The position numbers and the translations under genes are program-made. A stretch of DNA of 64,000 nucleotides, taken from assembly GCA_949987705.1 (NCBI GenBank), contig OX465284.1:116419163-116483162 (forward strand), in the 5' to 3' direction. Shown here one piece after another: positions 23,915 to 34,699 of this stretch (position 1 is its first letter; the number at the start of each line of letters is the position of its first letter). Origin of the DNA: Thereva unica. Lineage: Eukaryota; Arthropoda; Insecta; Diptera; Therevidae. Below the pieces are notes generated by a model. It saw only the letters and a program-made list of their open reading frames with translations, was not told where the DNA came from and made no database searches.

Positions 23915-24190
23915 ATAAAGTTTCGAAATTCAATATAAATCCACAAACTTATGCATCACCACAAAAAAATCAGTCACTTTCTTATTTTAAAAAAGCCTAA
24001 AATATCAAAATTGCATTAAAAAAAGCTTTTGTGACGTCATAGAAGAGCTTTTACACTTATTGGTTTGAGACTTCACTAACGAAACATGAAACTTAACGAA
24101 GAAGTTTAGTGAAAACTTGAACCAATCTGCTAAATCTTTATCGAGTTATGAGACGGTTTTATATAAGTTTGAAATTTGCAGGCTTTTTCG
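23915..24190 (-). repeat. Unknown dispersed repeat, copy 2 (inverted relative to copy 1)
   Basis: Reverse complement of 18595-18865, diverged but with the octamer TGACGTCA conserved at 24032-24039 and the flanking AAAAGCT/AGCTTTT pair intact. It ends within about 40 bp of the RNase H LINE at 24228. The two copies lie in opposite orientation about 5.1 kb apart. Confidence 0.7.
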
Positions 24191-24227
24191 ACTGGCGTAA
24201 CTCCTATTGATCACTTTAAGATTAACT

Positions 24228-26040
24228 TGCATCTGTGGAATCAAACAGGAAAAGCTTGAAAATATTTCAATTTCTGGGTCTAATACTGGATCCTAAACTC
24301 AAGTGGAAGACGAACATTGACGAAAGGGCAAAGAAATCCTGTATAGCCTTTTACGACTGTAAAAATACTTTTGGCGAAAGATGGTGTCTCAAGCCAAAGA
24401 TGGTCCCATGGATGTATACAGCTGTGGTACGCCCAATTCTCACATATATAGGTTGTTAGTATTGTGGCCAGCGCTGAACGGGACCTATAACGTCATAAAG
24501 TTGGGAAGGAATCCGGAGCCTGGACCTCAAAACGCTACGGACATAGCAATATTTTGAATTTGCTACCTGAGGATATGGTCGCTACACCACAGGCTACCTT
24601 TCCCTAGATTAACCTTTAGGAAGAACTTCCCCGTCAAACTGCCCATAAGAAGAGAGTGGAGAAACGGAGATGTCCGAATATTCATCGACGGCTCCAAAAC
24701 GTCAGATGGAGCAGGGGTATATCTAGAGACCACTAGTAGTTTACTGCCCTGGCACCTCCCGGTGCCCGCTAGTGTCTTTCAAGCTGAAGGGCTGGCGATC
24801 CTGAAGGCCTGCCAGACAATGCACTTAGAGCCTACAGAAGGATGTAGTATTGGAGTTTTCATGGACAGCAAAGCCTCTACAAAAACTCTGGATTCAGTAA
24901 TGATGCGCTCGAAGCTAGTGGAGCTAGATAGGCTTGGTAGAAAGCATAACGTTCTTCTTCTTCTTCTTTGATCCGTTAGCTGGCGGTCCGAGCGGAACGT
25001 CCCCGCAATGGATACGGTGCTGTCGGTGCCGCTGGGTCTCGAACTCTATTCACGATTCGGTTCCATTCTTGCCAGTCTTTGGCGACATCTCGAGCCTTGG
25101 TAACTGATAACAGTTGATTCTTTAGGTTACCCTCGATATTCTTTAGCCAGATTTTCTTCGGTGCCGATCGCTTGATTTTCCAGCCTGCGGGACGGTCTCG
25201 CCGGAGAAGTTTACGTTGCAAGCGGTCATCATCCATTCGGCGCACATGTCCAAACCACCGTAGTCGACGTTTTTGCATTTCTTCTTCGATCAGGGTCTGC
25301 TGATCGCATGTTTGTCTGATTGTCTCGTTTTGAAGGCGATCGCGTAGTGAGACACCGAGGATCTGCCTCAAGCATCGCATTTGGAAGACCTCGAGTTTCT
25401 TAACGTCCAGTTTAAGCAGTGTCAAGCCAATTCAGATCCATAAAGAACAATCGGAAGGATCAACGTTCGGTAAAGGCTTACTTTTGTAGCACAACGTTAC
25501 TCACGTCTGGGTTCCCGGTTATAGGAATATAGAGGGGAACGAGAATGCCAACTACCTAGCCAGAGCCTAGCGGAGTGCCTCTCCGGCGTTCGAAGACCGA
25601 GATGGTTAGAAGCCCAATTGGTGGAGTCAAAAATGCTATTTTTTGGCCACCACCTGCCGCTAGAACAAAAGTGGAGAGCATAGGAGACCTGCACTATCTC
25701 TAGGGCGACTTGGCGATTTATAATTTATAAGAAAAAGCAATGGACCTCTTAAACAGACCCCAATGGGATTTTGCCAGGATCACGGCAATCATCACAGGAC
25801 ATTGGGCCACTGTAGCCCATGCTGCCAAGTTGGGCATTCCGTTCAACATTTGTTGTCGTCGTGTCAACAAAACGACGTATCAAGTACTAATTGGACCTCC
25901 GATCGCACTGGAGGCAACTTTTCATCTACCAATGCTGCTCTAAGAAAGTTATGCTCTGGAGTAGATCAGCCTGTCCGCATTGCTTCCGAGGCCACTAGAG
26001 TATATTCCAATTACAGTGTTCAAAGCTTTATTATGGTTTA
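24228..26040 (+). pseudogene. RNase H-bearing LINE (I/Jockey-type) ORF2, split by an insertion
   Basis: The reading order is LINE-like. The thumb region at 24240-24470 includes FLGLILDPKLKWKTNIDER and YTAVVRPILTY. RNase H at 24670-24950 has IFIDGSKTSDGAGVYLE, FQAEGLAILKA and a DSKA block. After a 536-bp insertion the frame resumes with VWVPGYRNIEGNENAN and YLARA at 25500-25570. A C-terminal zinc-knuckle-like part follows at 25740-25920 (ITGHWATVAHAAKLGIP, then a CRSCQQND-type block). The RT palm is absent and several frameshifts exist. It is a dead copy. Confidence 0.75.
24954..25489 (-). mobile_element. RTE-like LINE (type A), 5'-truncated insertion with TSD
   Basis: The element starts on the plus strand with its 3' microsatellite (TTC)n at 24954-24970. 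It encodes on the minus strand a 149-codon ORF (24976-25425), the C-terminal end of an RTE-type ORF2. Visible motifs are EVFQMRCLRQILGVSLRDR, KRRLRWFGHVRRMDD and RVRDPAAPTAPYP. The target-site duplication is CATAACGTT (24945-24953) and CACAACGTT (25490-25498), one mismatch. Only about 0.5 kb of the 3' end was copied. Confidence 0.8.
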
Positions 26041-26073
26041 GCGAAACTGAGTGTGACCTCGTAACATTATGAA

Positions 26074-26436
26074 CAAGGCCGGCGCTTGGTTTTTTTTTGC
26101 GCCCGGTGCACTACGCCATATTGCGCCCTATGAGCTGTTCATTTTTAAACGCAATAAAAGACAATGGAAAAAGACACAAACACTCACTGGATGGGGAAAA
26201 TCATAAATGGTCAACATCCAACCAACCAAAATCTGCTGGAAACATCGTTTGTGGAGATGAGTGTAGGACAGAACGATGAGTTGGGCAGATTTTTTGAACG
26301 TCTGAATTCTTTCACTGAAGTTTTGAATCAACTTTTTGACAGCAGCTGTTTTTTTGCCTTCTTTATCGAATTTCAAAAAGGACATATTGCGCCCGGTTCA
26401 AGTGCACCATTCGCACCTATGAAAACGCCGCCCCTG
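26074..26436. mobile_element. hAT-like MITE with 8-bp target-site duplication
   Basis: Left end CAAGGCCGGCGCTTGG and right end (reversed) CAGGGGCGGCGTTTTCAT form hAT-type termini. Subterminal GCGCCCGGTGCAC and its partner GGTGCACTTGAACCGGGCGC are inverted. The flanks are ATTATGAA (26066-26073) and ACCATGAA (26437-26444), an imperfect 8-bp duplication as expected for hAT. No transposase is encoded; ORFs inside are incidental. Confidence 0.7.
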
Positions 26437-26439
26437 ACC

Positions 26440-28615
26440 ATGAAGGATGACTTTTTATTTTAAAAAATATTAAAACAGAGTCCTCGCCTTGTGTTTCCAT
26501 TGTACCCATTTCTGTCAAGTTATTACCACTTTTTTTCTCATAATACATATTATTATCAGTAATCGCGTGTTAGTTATTTTTTTTTATCAATTTAATTATT
26601 ATTTTTTTGCTTGTCATAAACTACAACATCGAATCACGCAACTTTATTAATTCGTGTTCAAATTGAGATTAAACCGCCCCAATAATTGCTCAATTGCAAA
26701 AAGCAAAGCGGAAGAAGAATTTTGCAATCAAGATAAAATATATGCTGATACCACACCGTCATGTAGACTCGTATCAGTTCCGACATGAATAATAAATAAT
26801 AAATATAAATTTTTGTAGAAAAAGTAGAAACAGTTTTTTCTTCTCTCCAATCACGTAGAATCGCGAAAAAACATCCCCAATGCCGCCACAATTTTTATAA
26901 ATCCATTGATATTTTTATATCCGCTTAAAAACGGGCAGACTGCGACCGCCTGACGTGAAAAAAACGGGTTAAAAATACAAAGAGAAATAAGAAATAAAGT
27001 AAATAAAAATAAAACAACACAAAAGTAATAATGAGGATAATTATAAAAAAAGGAATGGCGGCGCGAGATGAAAACTTTTATTGGGAGACAGCTCAAGCGG
27101 CCGAACGTATTTATTGCAGCGAAAATAGTCTCTTTGCACGGTCGATTAGTCGTCGCCCGAATTGATCTCGCACGTTTAATGTGGAGCGGCAAAATTGGCG
27201 GTCGCCAATGATAAATATGACGTCGGACGTATTAAGCCGAAGCCAAGACTCACCCAGGAGATAATTCTCACCTGGAGTTATATACCTTGGCTAAGTGCCA
27301 TAGGTGTGAGGTTTTTTTCGTTCTTTCTTTCTAGCGAATTAACAAAACGTTGGCAGAAAAGATTCCGCTTTACCTGTAACGGATTTGATGTCGGTCGATC
27401 TTTTGCTGTCGATCGGATCTTTCTTTTAATCGCAAAGTGATCTGTGCTCGGATTTGAAGACTATATAGCCTCGGAGATGCGTGCGCACACATACACATGA
27501 AACACCATTGGCGCTTTAGAATGGAGTCAAAGAAGTCATCAGAAACCGGCTGACCTCCAGCACTGACCCCCGACCAGATCCGACTGAATCATTCATAGAT
27601 CGCCTAAAGCTGGACTATTATCGAACCGCTACGTAATCTTGACGTACTTGGACGAATACCGTAGGCTTTCTTAATGCCTCATGGCCTTATCGGGATTTCT
27701 TGGAACGCCGTCGTCCAACCAGACGCGGACTTGCCAAGAAGCAGCGCCAGTGAAGATAGATAACAACTATTCGTCATTGGTAATGTGCTGAGCGATATTT
27801 CGATCTTGAGCTTCGCCAAAACGCAATCAAAGTGATCAGAAACGTCCGATCTCTGCGCAAATTGTAAATCCGAAACTTGTTAAAATTTTCCTCAAGTTGT
27901 TTTCATTCAAGTTTCACACAATCACGCGATTTCAAAAAAATTCACATACGAAACTGCTGTAATTGAAAACTCACTGCGTGACCTCCGCCGAGTAACGCCG
28001 CGGGCAATTATCATATTCTTACATATCATTAGAATTGTTGATATCGGTTTTCGTAAGAACTATTTTTGTTTTATTGCAAGCAAGTTTTTCTTTAGATCCA
28101 ACAAGTTTTTGGCCAAGAAAAATTCCACTGACGTGAGGCGTCCCGACCACGAGAAATGCAAATGACGAATCTGACCGTCTCTCGCCCAAAACAAGTTCTT
28201 CGCGGCGTTGGTCGACCTTTTGCGTACATCGATGACCATGTTCTTCGTGTGCGAAGTTCTTTCGAAGATCGTCTGTATTTTTTGTTGTTGTTTTGCTGTT
28301 GCTGATGTCGGGGACCCAGACTGCATGATGCAGTTGAGGAGTTGGTCGGCCGGGAAAGAACTTTCGCTTTTATGCTAATGCCAAGATGTAAATTTTCGGC
28401 TGCGATGACGACCTGTGTTATAGCATCCTTAACCTTGAAAGAAGGTGTTTTTGTGGACAAGTTTTGGGGAATCTATTTGATAAGGGGGAAATACGCGGTG
28501 ATATTTTTGGATTAATGGAAATTTTACGATATTGTGGGTCCATTCAGCAATAAGTAGCTGAAAATATGAATAATATGGCGATCTGCTTGTGTATTTAACC
28601 GAGCGTATCAACCAG
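26440..28615. other. Unique sequence, no recognised gene
   Basis: The block 27050-27440 is GC-balanced, with unusually many CG dinucleotides. Overlapping minus-strand ORFs at 28060-28460 (122 and 88 codons) include a glutamine/asparagine run and no recognised domain. I cannot tell whether they are real. Confidence 0.35.
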
Positions 28616-28701
28616 AGCATTCACAGCTTTGGTGAGTCTGGTCTGGTTGCTCTAGTCTAGATATATCAAAGGCTTTTGACAGAGTATGGCATCCTGCTCT
28701 G

Positions 28702-29454
28702 TTGAATAAACTCCAAGCTATTGGTATACACTTAGTTCTACGGAACTGGATTAAGAGTTTTCTTTCAGGACGTTCAATCAAGGTAGTATTGGATGGCGTC
28801 GAATCCAACCCCCACGCCATTTCGGCCGGAGTTCCCCAGGGGTTAATTCTCTCACCCGCACTTTTTCTAATCTTCATTAATGATCTGCTCTTAATCTCCT
28901 CCAACCCACTTCACTGCTTCGCTGATGACGGTACTTTGCATTTCTCTTACTCCTTCGACAATATAAGACAAGCACGTGCCAGACCTTGTCTTTACCACCG
29001 TCAACTGATGTCCACTTCGATCAACCGGGATATCGAATCGATTCTTCATTGGGGCGAAATGAGCCGCATCGAATTCAATGCCACAAAAACGAAGTACTGC
29101 CTGATCTCCAACAAAAATTGTACCGACCTTCCTCCTATCTCAGTGGATAAAGAGAATCTAACGGCTGACTCAACTCTCAACATCCTAGGGGTAACTTTAA
29201 TGGAGTATCTGCGATGGAATGATCACATATTCCAAATCGCCAAACAAGCCTCCCAATTTCTTGGATTTCTCAAGAGATGCAAGTTCCTCCTCCAGCCAGC
29301 CAGACTACAATCTACAAATCCTACATTCGGCCGCGCCTTGAATACAACTCGTATATCTGGGCAGGCGCGCCAAAAACCACCTTGGCTTGTCTCGACAAGG
29401 TGCAAAATCGCGCCCTCAAACCCATTGGTGATGGCCCCTTCCGCGCCTCCATAG
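28702..29454 (+). pseudogene. CR1/Jockey-like reverse transcriptase, palm to thumb
   Basis: In the 250-codon frame, residues 12-25 hold RNWIKSFLSGRS and residues 43-60 hold GVPQGLILSPALFLIFIN, motif B. Residues 72-77 hold CFADDG, the catalytic aspartate pair. Then come FNATKTKYCLI and NILGVTLMEYL, the thumb. Upstream in frame the palm A motif DISKAFDRVWH is readable, preceded by a short frame disturbance. The frame is left near 29275, where similarity continues in another frame. Confidence 0.75.
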
Positions 29455-29831
29455 ACACCTTAAGCCACCGTAGGAATGTAGCAGCCCTCTCCGTACTTTA
29501 TCGCTATTACCATGGCGACTGTTCCACTGAAATTCAGGACCTCCTGCCTGCACGGCAATATTTTTCCCGCAACCCAAGACTTGCCCGCTCGGCTCACCCC
29601 CATACCCTACAGGCCCCCCCCTTTCGCGCACAATACGTTCGTTCGTTTATGAATAGAACAACTCGACTGTGGAATAATCTCCCGCAGTCAGTATTTCCGA
29701 CCTCGTACAACACCTTAGAGTTCAAACGTGAGGTTCATCGTCATTTTCCTCCACACCCTCCAGACCCCCCTAACCTTTCCTATTCTCCTCTATTCTTCAA
29801 ACCAAGCGTACTACTAGACATTGCACCATGA
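29277..29831 (+). pseudogene. CR1/Jockey-like LINE ORF2 C-terminal domain (frameshifted)
   Basis: This 184-codon frame continues the LINE protein. It has TIYKSYIRPRLEYNSYIW (conserved LINE C-terminal YKSYIRP.LEY block), LDKVQNRALKPIGD, and VRSFMNRTTRLWNNLPQSVF near its end, followed by FKREVHRHF. It overlaps the upstream RT frame by about 180 bp, which marks a single frameshift in a formerly continuous ORF. Confidence 0.75.
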
Positions 29832-29904
29832 ACTGAACGACATGTCGGACTGGTAGTACAAAGAGTTACTCCTAAGCTCCTATATAAAAAAAGGAGTATG
29901 AATT

Positions 29905-30700
29905 AGAGTTCTTGGTAGACGTTAGCAAACATCTATTAAAACTCTGCTATGGTTGGTAAATTTTCACAGAATCACGCCGTATAAAAGCACCAACAACAAA
30001 AAGCACTTCCATTAACAAGTTTTTTTGGGATTCGGTGAACTTAAGAGATAAATTCTATCAGGTTTCTGGACTTACGTGTAAATTTTTATTATCTTCATTT
30101 GTTTCTTTTCGTCGTTTTGAAATTGTTTGTCATCTCCTCTCAAGGTGGTTATTTAAAACGTTTTTTCCAGAAACCAGTTCTAAATTTTTATGAGACATAA
30201 TGCGAGCCATATCTCAATTTGATTTTATTAAAAATGACAAATAGTTTTTACTTCATTCTTTCGGCCTCTAAAACTAACATAAACCATTAACCGAAAAGTT
30301 CATCCTGTTGACATAGAGATGGCAGATCTAAATGTTACATAGTGACGGTTGACAGTTGGTTATTGTGAATTTGACATTCATGGCGGCATGGCCCAACATA
30401 AATCGTTTAGTTAATTTTCGTAACATAAATGCATTATAATTCTCTTTTCTTTTGCCAGATTTTACACTATGCCACTAACTGAACCCAACCAATGTTAGAT
30501 CTATAGCTACTATCGAACCTTTCAACAAGAGGTGCCATTTTAAATTTCGCGCCATTTTCGATCTGTCAGCGTACAACTGTCATATTGATGACATTTGACA
30601 ACTAAAAACTAGGAGGTGTTCAGATATGTATCGATGATTTTTTAAGCAGAATTATTGTGAGCTAGAGTGGTGTTCATGATTGAGACTTAGCTTAAAGCTG
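29905..30700. other. AT-rich sequence, no recognised gene
   Basis: No ORF over 60 codons with a motif. It contains several GACAACTGT/ACAGTTG-like and GTTGACAG motifs but no ends I can define. Confidence 0.45.
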
Positions 30701-30704
30701 GCTA

Positions 30705-30830
30705 CTTTAGCTATCATCCAAGGTTATTCTGTCTGTTGACTAAACTTTAAACTATTGGTATCGACTTAGATCTGAAGCGATAGATTGAAAGTTTGTAACG
30801 TCAGGAGCGGCGGGTCAGCTCTCAGGTGTC
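30705..30830 (+). mobile_element. CR1/Jockey-like LINE, short RT fragment
   Basis: The stretch around 30720-30800 (CTGTTGACTAAACTTTAAAC, then TATTGGTATCGACTTAGATC) parallels 28697-28790 in the RT palm region. Translation resembles LL.KL..IGIDL. It is strongly diverged and non-coding. Confidence 0.4.
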
Positions 30831-30954
30831 CAAGGTTTAAATAACAAAACTCCCGTTACATTTATGTCCTTATTTTTATTGATTATAATATTATATACAA
30901 CTACATATATTACAAAGCTATCAAGGGAGGGAAAGAGATGGAAATGAAAAAGGT

Positions 30955-31565
30955 GTAAGTCGGTCGGCGCCACTGGATCAACTCTCCGTGGCTTGAAAAG
31001 GTATCGGTCGTCTATACATGAACCATACGATCAACTCTCCTATGGCTCTGTCCAGTTATCAGGCAGAGGAATCACCTCTTCCACTGTCTGATCACGACTC
31101 CCTTTCGCAGCCAGGCACCGGCCTTTTATATTGGTGCCTCGCTGCGCTGCGCTGTTCTGTTTCGGTAATGTCAGCAACTTATTCAGCGGTTGTGTCTTGT
31201 TTTTGTTAACAGCGGTTTATTATTTACAGCGGCTTGTTTCGTTACAAGTTTAGTTTTTAGTCATTCAAGCAATGTAGTATTGGGTGCCGTTAAATCTAAA
31301 CTGCTGGTGTCCTTCAAGTCTCGGTTTAATCTTTCTTCGCCCCTTTTCTAATCGTGGTAAAGGAGCTCTGCTCAATCATCTGCAACCTACTTGGTGGTGG
31401 CAGATCTTTTCTTCACTTCTCTCTCTTCACTCTCTTCTTCTAACTAGAGCTGCTGTTCGACTTGCACTCTATGCGAAAAAAAATAGATGTCGACAGTATA
31501 AAAGGGCTTACCCTGAGCCTGTAGTCTTTCACATAAAAAAAAATAACTTTTCTTTCCGACCACAA
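30955..31565 (+). repeat. Composite retroposon-like region sharing blocks with 200-262 and 54000-54070
   Basis: Positions 31050-31085 match 225-260. The 3' end at 31470-31555 (GTCGACAGTATAAAAGGGCT ... CTTTCACATAAAAAAAA) matches the 3' end of the SINE at 54020-54070. It is probably one or two degenerate SINE copies with an A-rich tail. The head was not identified. Confidence 0.4.
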
Positions 31566-31589
31566 GGCCTCATGGACCCCATGTTGATT

Positions 31590-31790
31590 GCCCTTTGACA
31601 CATTTCCTCACTCGCGCATCATTAGGAATGCCACATGTGCTTCCCCGCCCCCTCCTCTTTAGAAAAGTTATAACTGGCGGCGGTCCCCCAACTGAGTACT
31701 CACCACGTCCAATGCTGCTTAACCTACGCAATCGAACGAGAACCGATCTATGGAGTATGGTAACTGGAATGTACCAAATATGAAATATTA
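31590..31790 (-). mobile_element. 5S rRNA-derived SINE, copy 4 with shared tail
   Basis: The minus strand from about 31765 reads CCATACTCCATAGATCGGTT, CTCGTTCGATTGCGTAGGTT, AAGCAGCATTGGACGTGGTG and AGTACTCAGTTGGGGGACCG. This is the closest match of the four copies to insect 5S rRNA. The A-box-like and C-box-like internal promoter blocks are intact. The downstream tail (31600-31650) is shared with copy 2. Confidence 0.8.
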
Positions 31791-31864
31791 TACAGAATGA
31801 CTGCCATACGAGCATAGAGACAGAGTAACATCAAGTTTTACTAGTCTATTTATTTGGAGTAGGT

Positions 31865-32030
31865 ATTTTAATTACAAAATTTATGATTAGAGGTGAATTT
31901 TTTGTGATTTTTCTTGTGACTAAGAATACTAAAACAGCTCGTAGTCACAAGAATAATCAATCAATGACAAGCACGAGTCACAAAAGCTTGTGACTTATGA
32001 CTGATTACATACAGTTTAGAAAATGCGGTA
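31865..32030. repeat. GTCACAAG-rich repeat, shared inverted with 38900-39095
   Basis: Contains AGTCACAAG and CTTGTGACT motifs in both orientations, with AGTCACAAAAGCTTGTGACT at about 31976-31995. The outer block, reversed, is AGTCATAAGTCACAAGCTTT and matches 38917-38936. A small foldback element is possible. Confidence 0.5.
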
Positions 32031-32054
32031 AATGTTACAATCACATCTATCTGC

Positions 32055-32230
32055 AGATCTAATGAAAGGCATTCTGGCTGCCATTCTAAAGACTATGGGT
32101 TCGAGTCCCATTGCGATGTGGTTCTATCGAGGTAGGGGACAAGCAAAAAATGTGTAGATTGCAGCCCTGGATCTGGATGCTGACTGAAAGAGTAACTTGC
32201 ATCTCTTTGCGGGTGATAGAACTGATCCCT
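32055..32230 (+). mobile_element. tRNA-like SINE head, second subfamily
   Basis: GATCTAATGAAAGGC resembles an A box and GGGTTCGAGTCCC is a good B box at about 32098-32110. The intervening arm does not give a proper anticodon stem, so this is a tRNA-derived SINE and not a tRNA gene. Its body differs from the family at 53645. Confidence 0.45.
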
Positions 32231-33980
32231 GGGGAATACCGTTTGAAATGTTTTAAGGTTTAGATTCGACCCCATCCAATGCCACTATCTAGATTTTGGT
32301 GATGTTGTTTTAAGGTCCCATCTGGATCAAAGAGGTTACTCCATTGTTGTCACAAGATGCTAATGCAGGGCTATTTCTTGAAGATTTAAATTGAATGAAA
32401 CACGAATCACAACACACTCTAGATCTGACCCAGCTCAAGCGAAATTCAATAAGTCCAAATATAATGTCAAAAATCAACTAAGAAATTTGATGGGGGTCCT
32501 TTCTTTCCCTTTTAACGAAGGACTTACGTGAGTGAATGTAGCTGTGATTGCCAGCAGGAAACATTTTGCCTCGTCCTCGTCTCCTTCTTCCTTTAATACA
32601 CTTCTAATCAGGACGATGTGCAGCGGAGTTTTACATGATTTTAACGAGATTAACGATGACTTAGTACAACTCCTGTTAAATCCCACACGCAAAAAACCGT
32701 GGGAAGGGAATTATATAAGGATCGAATGTGGTGGAGTCATGCCGCCGCAACGAATTGAAAAATTGAAATTTCATTCAATTTCGTCTGAAGATGATTCGTT
32801 GCTCGACTTTATGCGGGGTTTCTTAACAAAATTTGCATAAACCAAATCCAATGCTTGAATGAGTCCTGAAATATCCTTTGACAGCGGCACACACAAAAAG
32901 ACGTTGCGAAGAAGAAGAAGACCACTTTTTCCATCACTCAAGATCCCCTCCGTAATCCCTTCCAGCGTAGCACAAAGAAACAAACCGAAGAAACCAGCAC
33001 GCAAATAGAGAGCACGATTCGCCGGGTATTGTGCGATGTGTAATACACACGACCGATATCAGCCAGGATACCATCATCCTTGCCTGTATGCGATTTTGTG
33101 CTCAGTTTGTTGTCATTTCGCGGAGTTATATGGCATTATCCACATATCATCCGCAGTTTTCATGAAATATAGACGTGTACGCGGGGATGTCCTGATCTGA
33201 ACGCTGGGAGCTCTTACGCACATACATACATATAACAGAAACTGAATCCTTCGACCAGGATGTGCCATTCTCCGTGTTGTAATCGTTTGCCGCACGTTTC
33301 AGTACCGCGCCATCTCTCGTGCAAAATTCCCAGTCGATTTCGTGGCTGCTCTGTTGTGGGAAATTTGTGTGTCTCAACCTGCAAAATGGTAACGAAAAAA
33401 ATCGCAAATAATATTATCGATTTCCTTCGGTAAAATGAAAGGCAAAAGACGAATTTTCTTTGATTCAATAAACACGAAAAAAATGCGGCAGAGGGAGGGA
33501 AAATACTGATAAATGTGGGGCCGCCGCACACGGAAAACGTTCTGTAATCGGGTTTTTCTCAAAATGTCGCCTCTTCGCCCCAGCGCCGGCAGCAGGACAC
33601 AAAACGCTGGAAGTCAAGAAAATTCAATAAAATTTCAATTTTCTTATCATTTCACTTTTTTTGCCTCATTTTTTCAATGAAATTAAAAAAAACGTTTTTT
33701 TTTGCTTTTTCACCTTCGAAAACGGATTTGTGAATAGCAAGCGGAAAATTGATAACTGATAAGGATGCGAACGGTCTTTGGGGAATGGTAAAGTATTTGT
33801 GTGTGTGTGTGGTTTTTCTGCAAGGAATGCTTGTGTAAGGATGCAATTTTTATAGGGATAAAGACAGAGTCAAGGAAAATGTAGCGAAATTACAACTTTA
33901 GTTCCCGTGGTAGAAGTATTGCAGTGATGTGGATGGGTGAGAGTAATGGTATAGATCAGCGGTCGGTAACCTACAACAAT
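32230..33980. other. Unique sequence, no recognised gene
   Basis: Several overlapping ORFs of 60-105 codons have no domains. A short (GT)n run is at 33800-33812. Composition is mixed and no element ends are visible. Confidence 0.4.
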
Positions 33981-33986
33981 ATATTA

Positions 33987-34484
33987 AGGCCCCCATTAAA
34001 ATACAGGCCGCCGGCAGGCCTTGGCCTGAAGGTTATTCGTTTTGAGAGCAACTATAACCACACACTGGCCGACAAGATGGGGCCTGCAATCCGGGAAAAC
34101 TGACAAACATCCTTATGTCTGGTGGGTATTTATCGTCAGTCCGGGCCTGAAGATTTAAACTTGTATTCAGTCTGAAAATTTCGTTGATGCTATAAACATT
34201 TTTGCACTTGAACTAACAACCTGCTGCGCTAAATTGTCGTGTTCGCCTGTATGTATGTAGGAATTCCTGCATTCCACGGGCTGTCAGGCGAATGCCTCAA
34301 ATCCTCATCCCTTTGTACGACTGAGTAATGCATGGACTTCATCGAGCCGTGCCTGCCAGCCTGTTCTGAAAGCCACGACCAGCCGGCGGCCTATAAGTAA
34401 ATGGGGCCTTAAAGTGCGGCCTTAATCGGGCCCTACCTGCCGACCTGCCCTGAATGGGGGCGGCCTGTGTGTGAATTGGGGCCT
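33987..34484. mobile_element. MITE with AGGCCCC termini and TTA target duplication
   Basis: Left end AGGCCCCCATTAAAATACAG then GCCGCC; right end reversed AGGCCCCAATTCACACACAG then GCCGCC. It is flanked by TTA at 33984-33986 and 34485-34487. An additional copy of the terminal motif lies inside at about 34385-34415. TTA/TAA duplications are typical of PIF/Harbinger elements, but no transposase is present, so the superfamily is inference. Confidence 0.65.
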
Positions 34485-34699
34485 TTAGCTTCCAAAGTTG
34501 ATCCTCAAGATAGCCATTAGTGTTTAATAAATTTTTGGTGGTCTGCTCAATGGGCAGTGGTTTTAATTATGCGACCGTTTCAACGAGCCGTTTTTATGAC
34601 ACACCAACGCAGGTTTTGTGGATTTTTGGCCAATTGTGGTGTATGCTGAAAGCCTTTCTGTAGAGCTAAGGAAGCAAGCCGTGACATTTTGTCTTTATC

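Larger units (their letters stand above)
28620..29905 (+). mobile_element. CR1/Jockey-like LINE, 5'-truncated, best copy in the window
   Basis: The element begins inside reverse transcriptase (DISKAFDRVWHPALLNKL near 28655) and continues to the 3' UTR (TTGCACCATGAACTGAACGA at 29820). It ends at an A-rich tract near 29890. Other pieces of the same family are at 1913, 6020, 14030 and 30705. It encodes two overlapping ORFs listed separately. Confidence 0.75.

Noticed and set aside
31677..31765. Functional 5S rRNA gene
   Set aside because: Many substitutions break 5S helices, the 5' and 3' ends are missing, and an unrelated tail follows.
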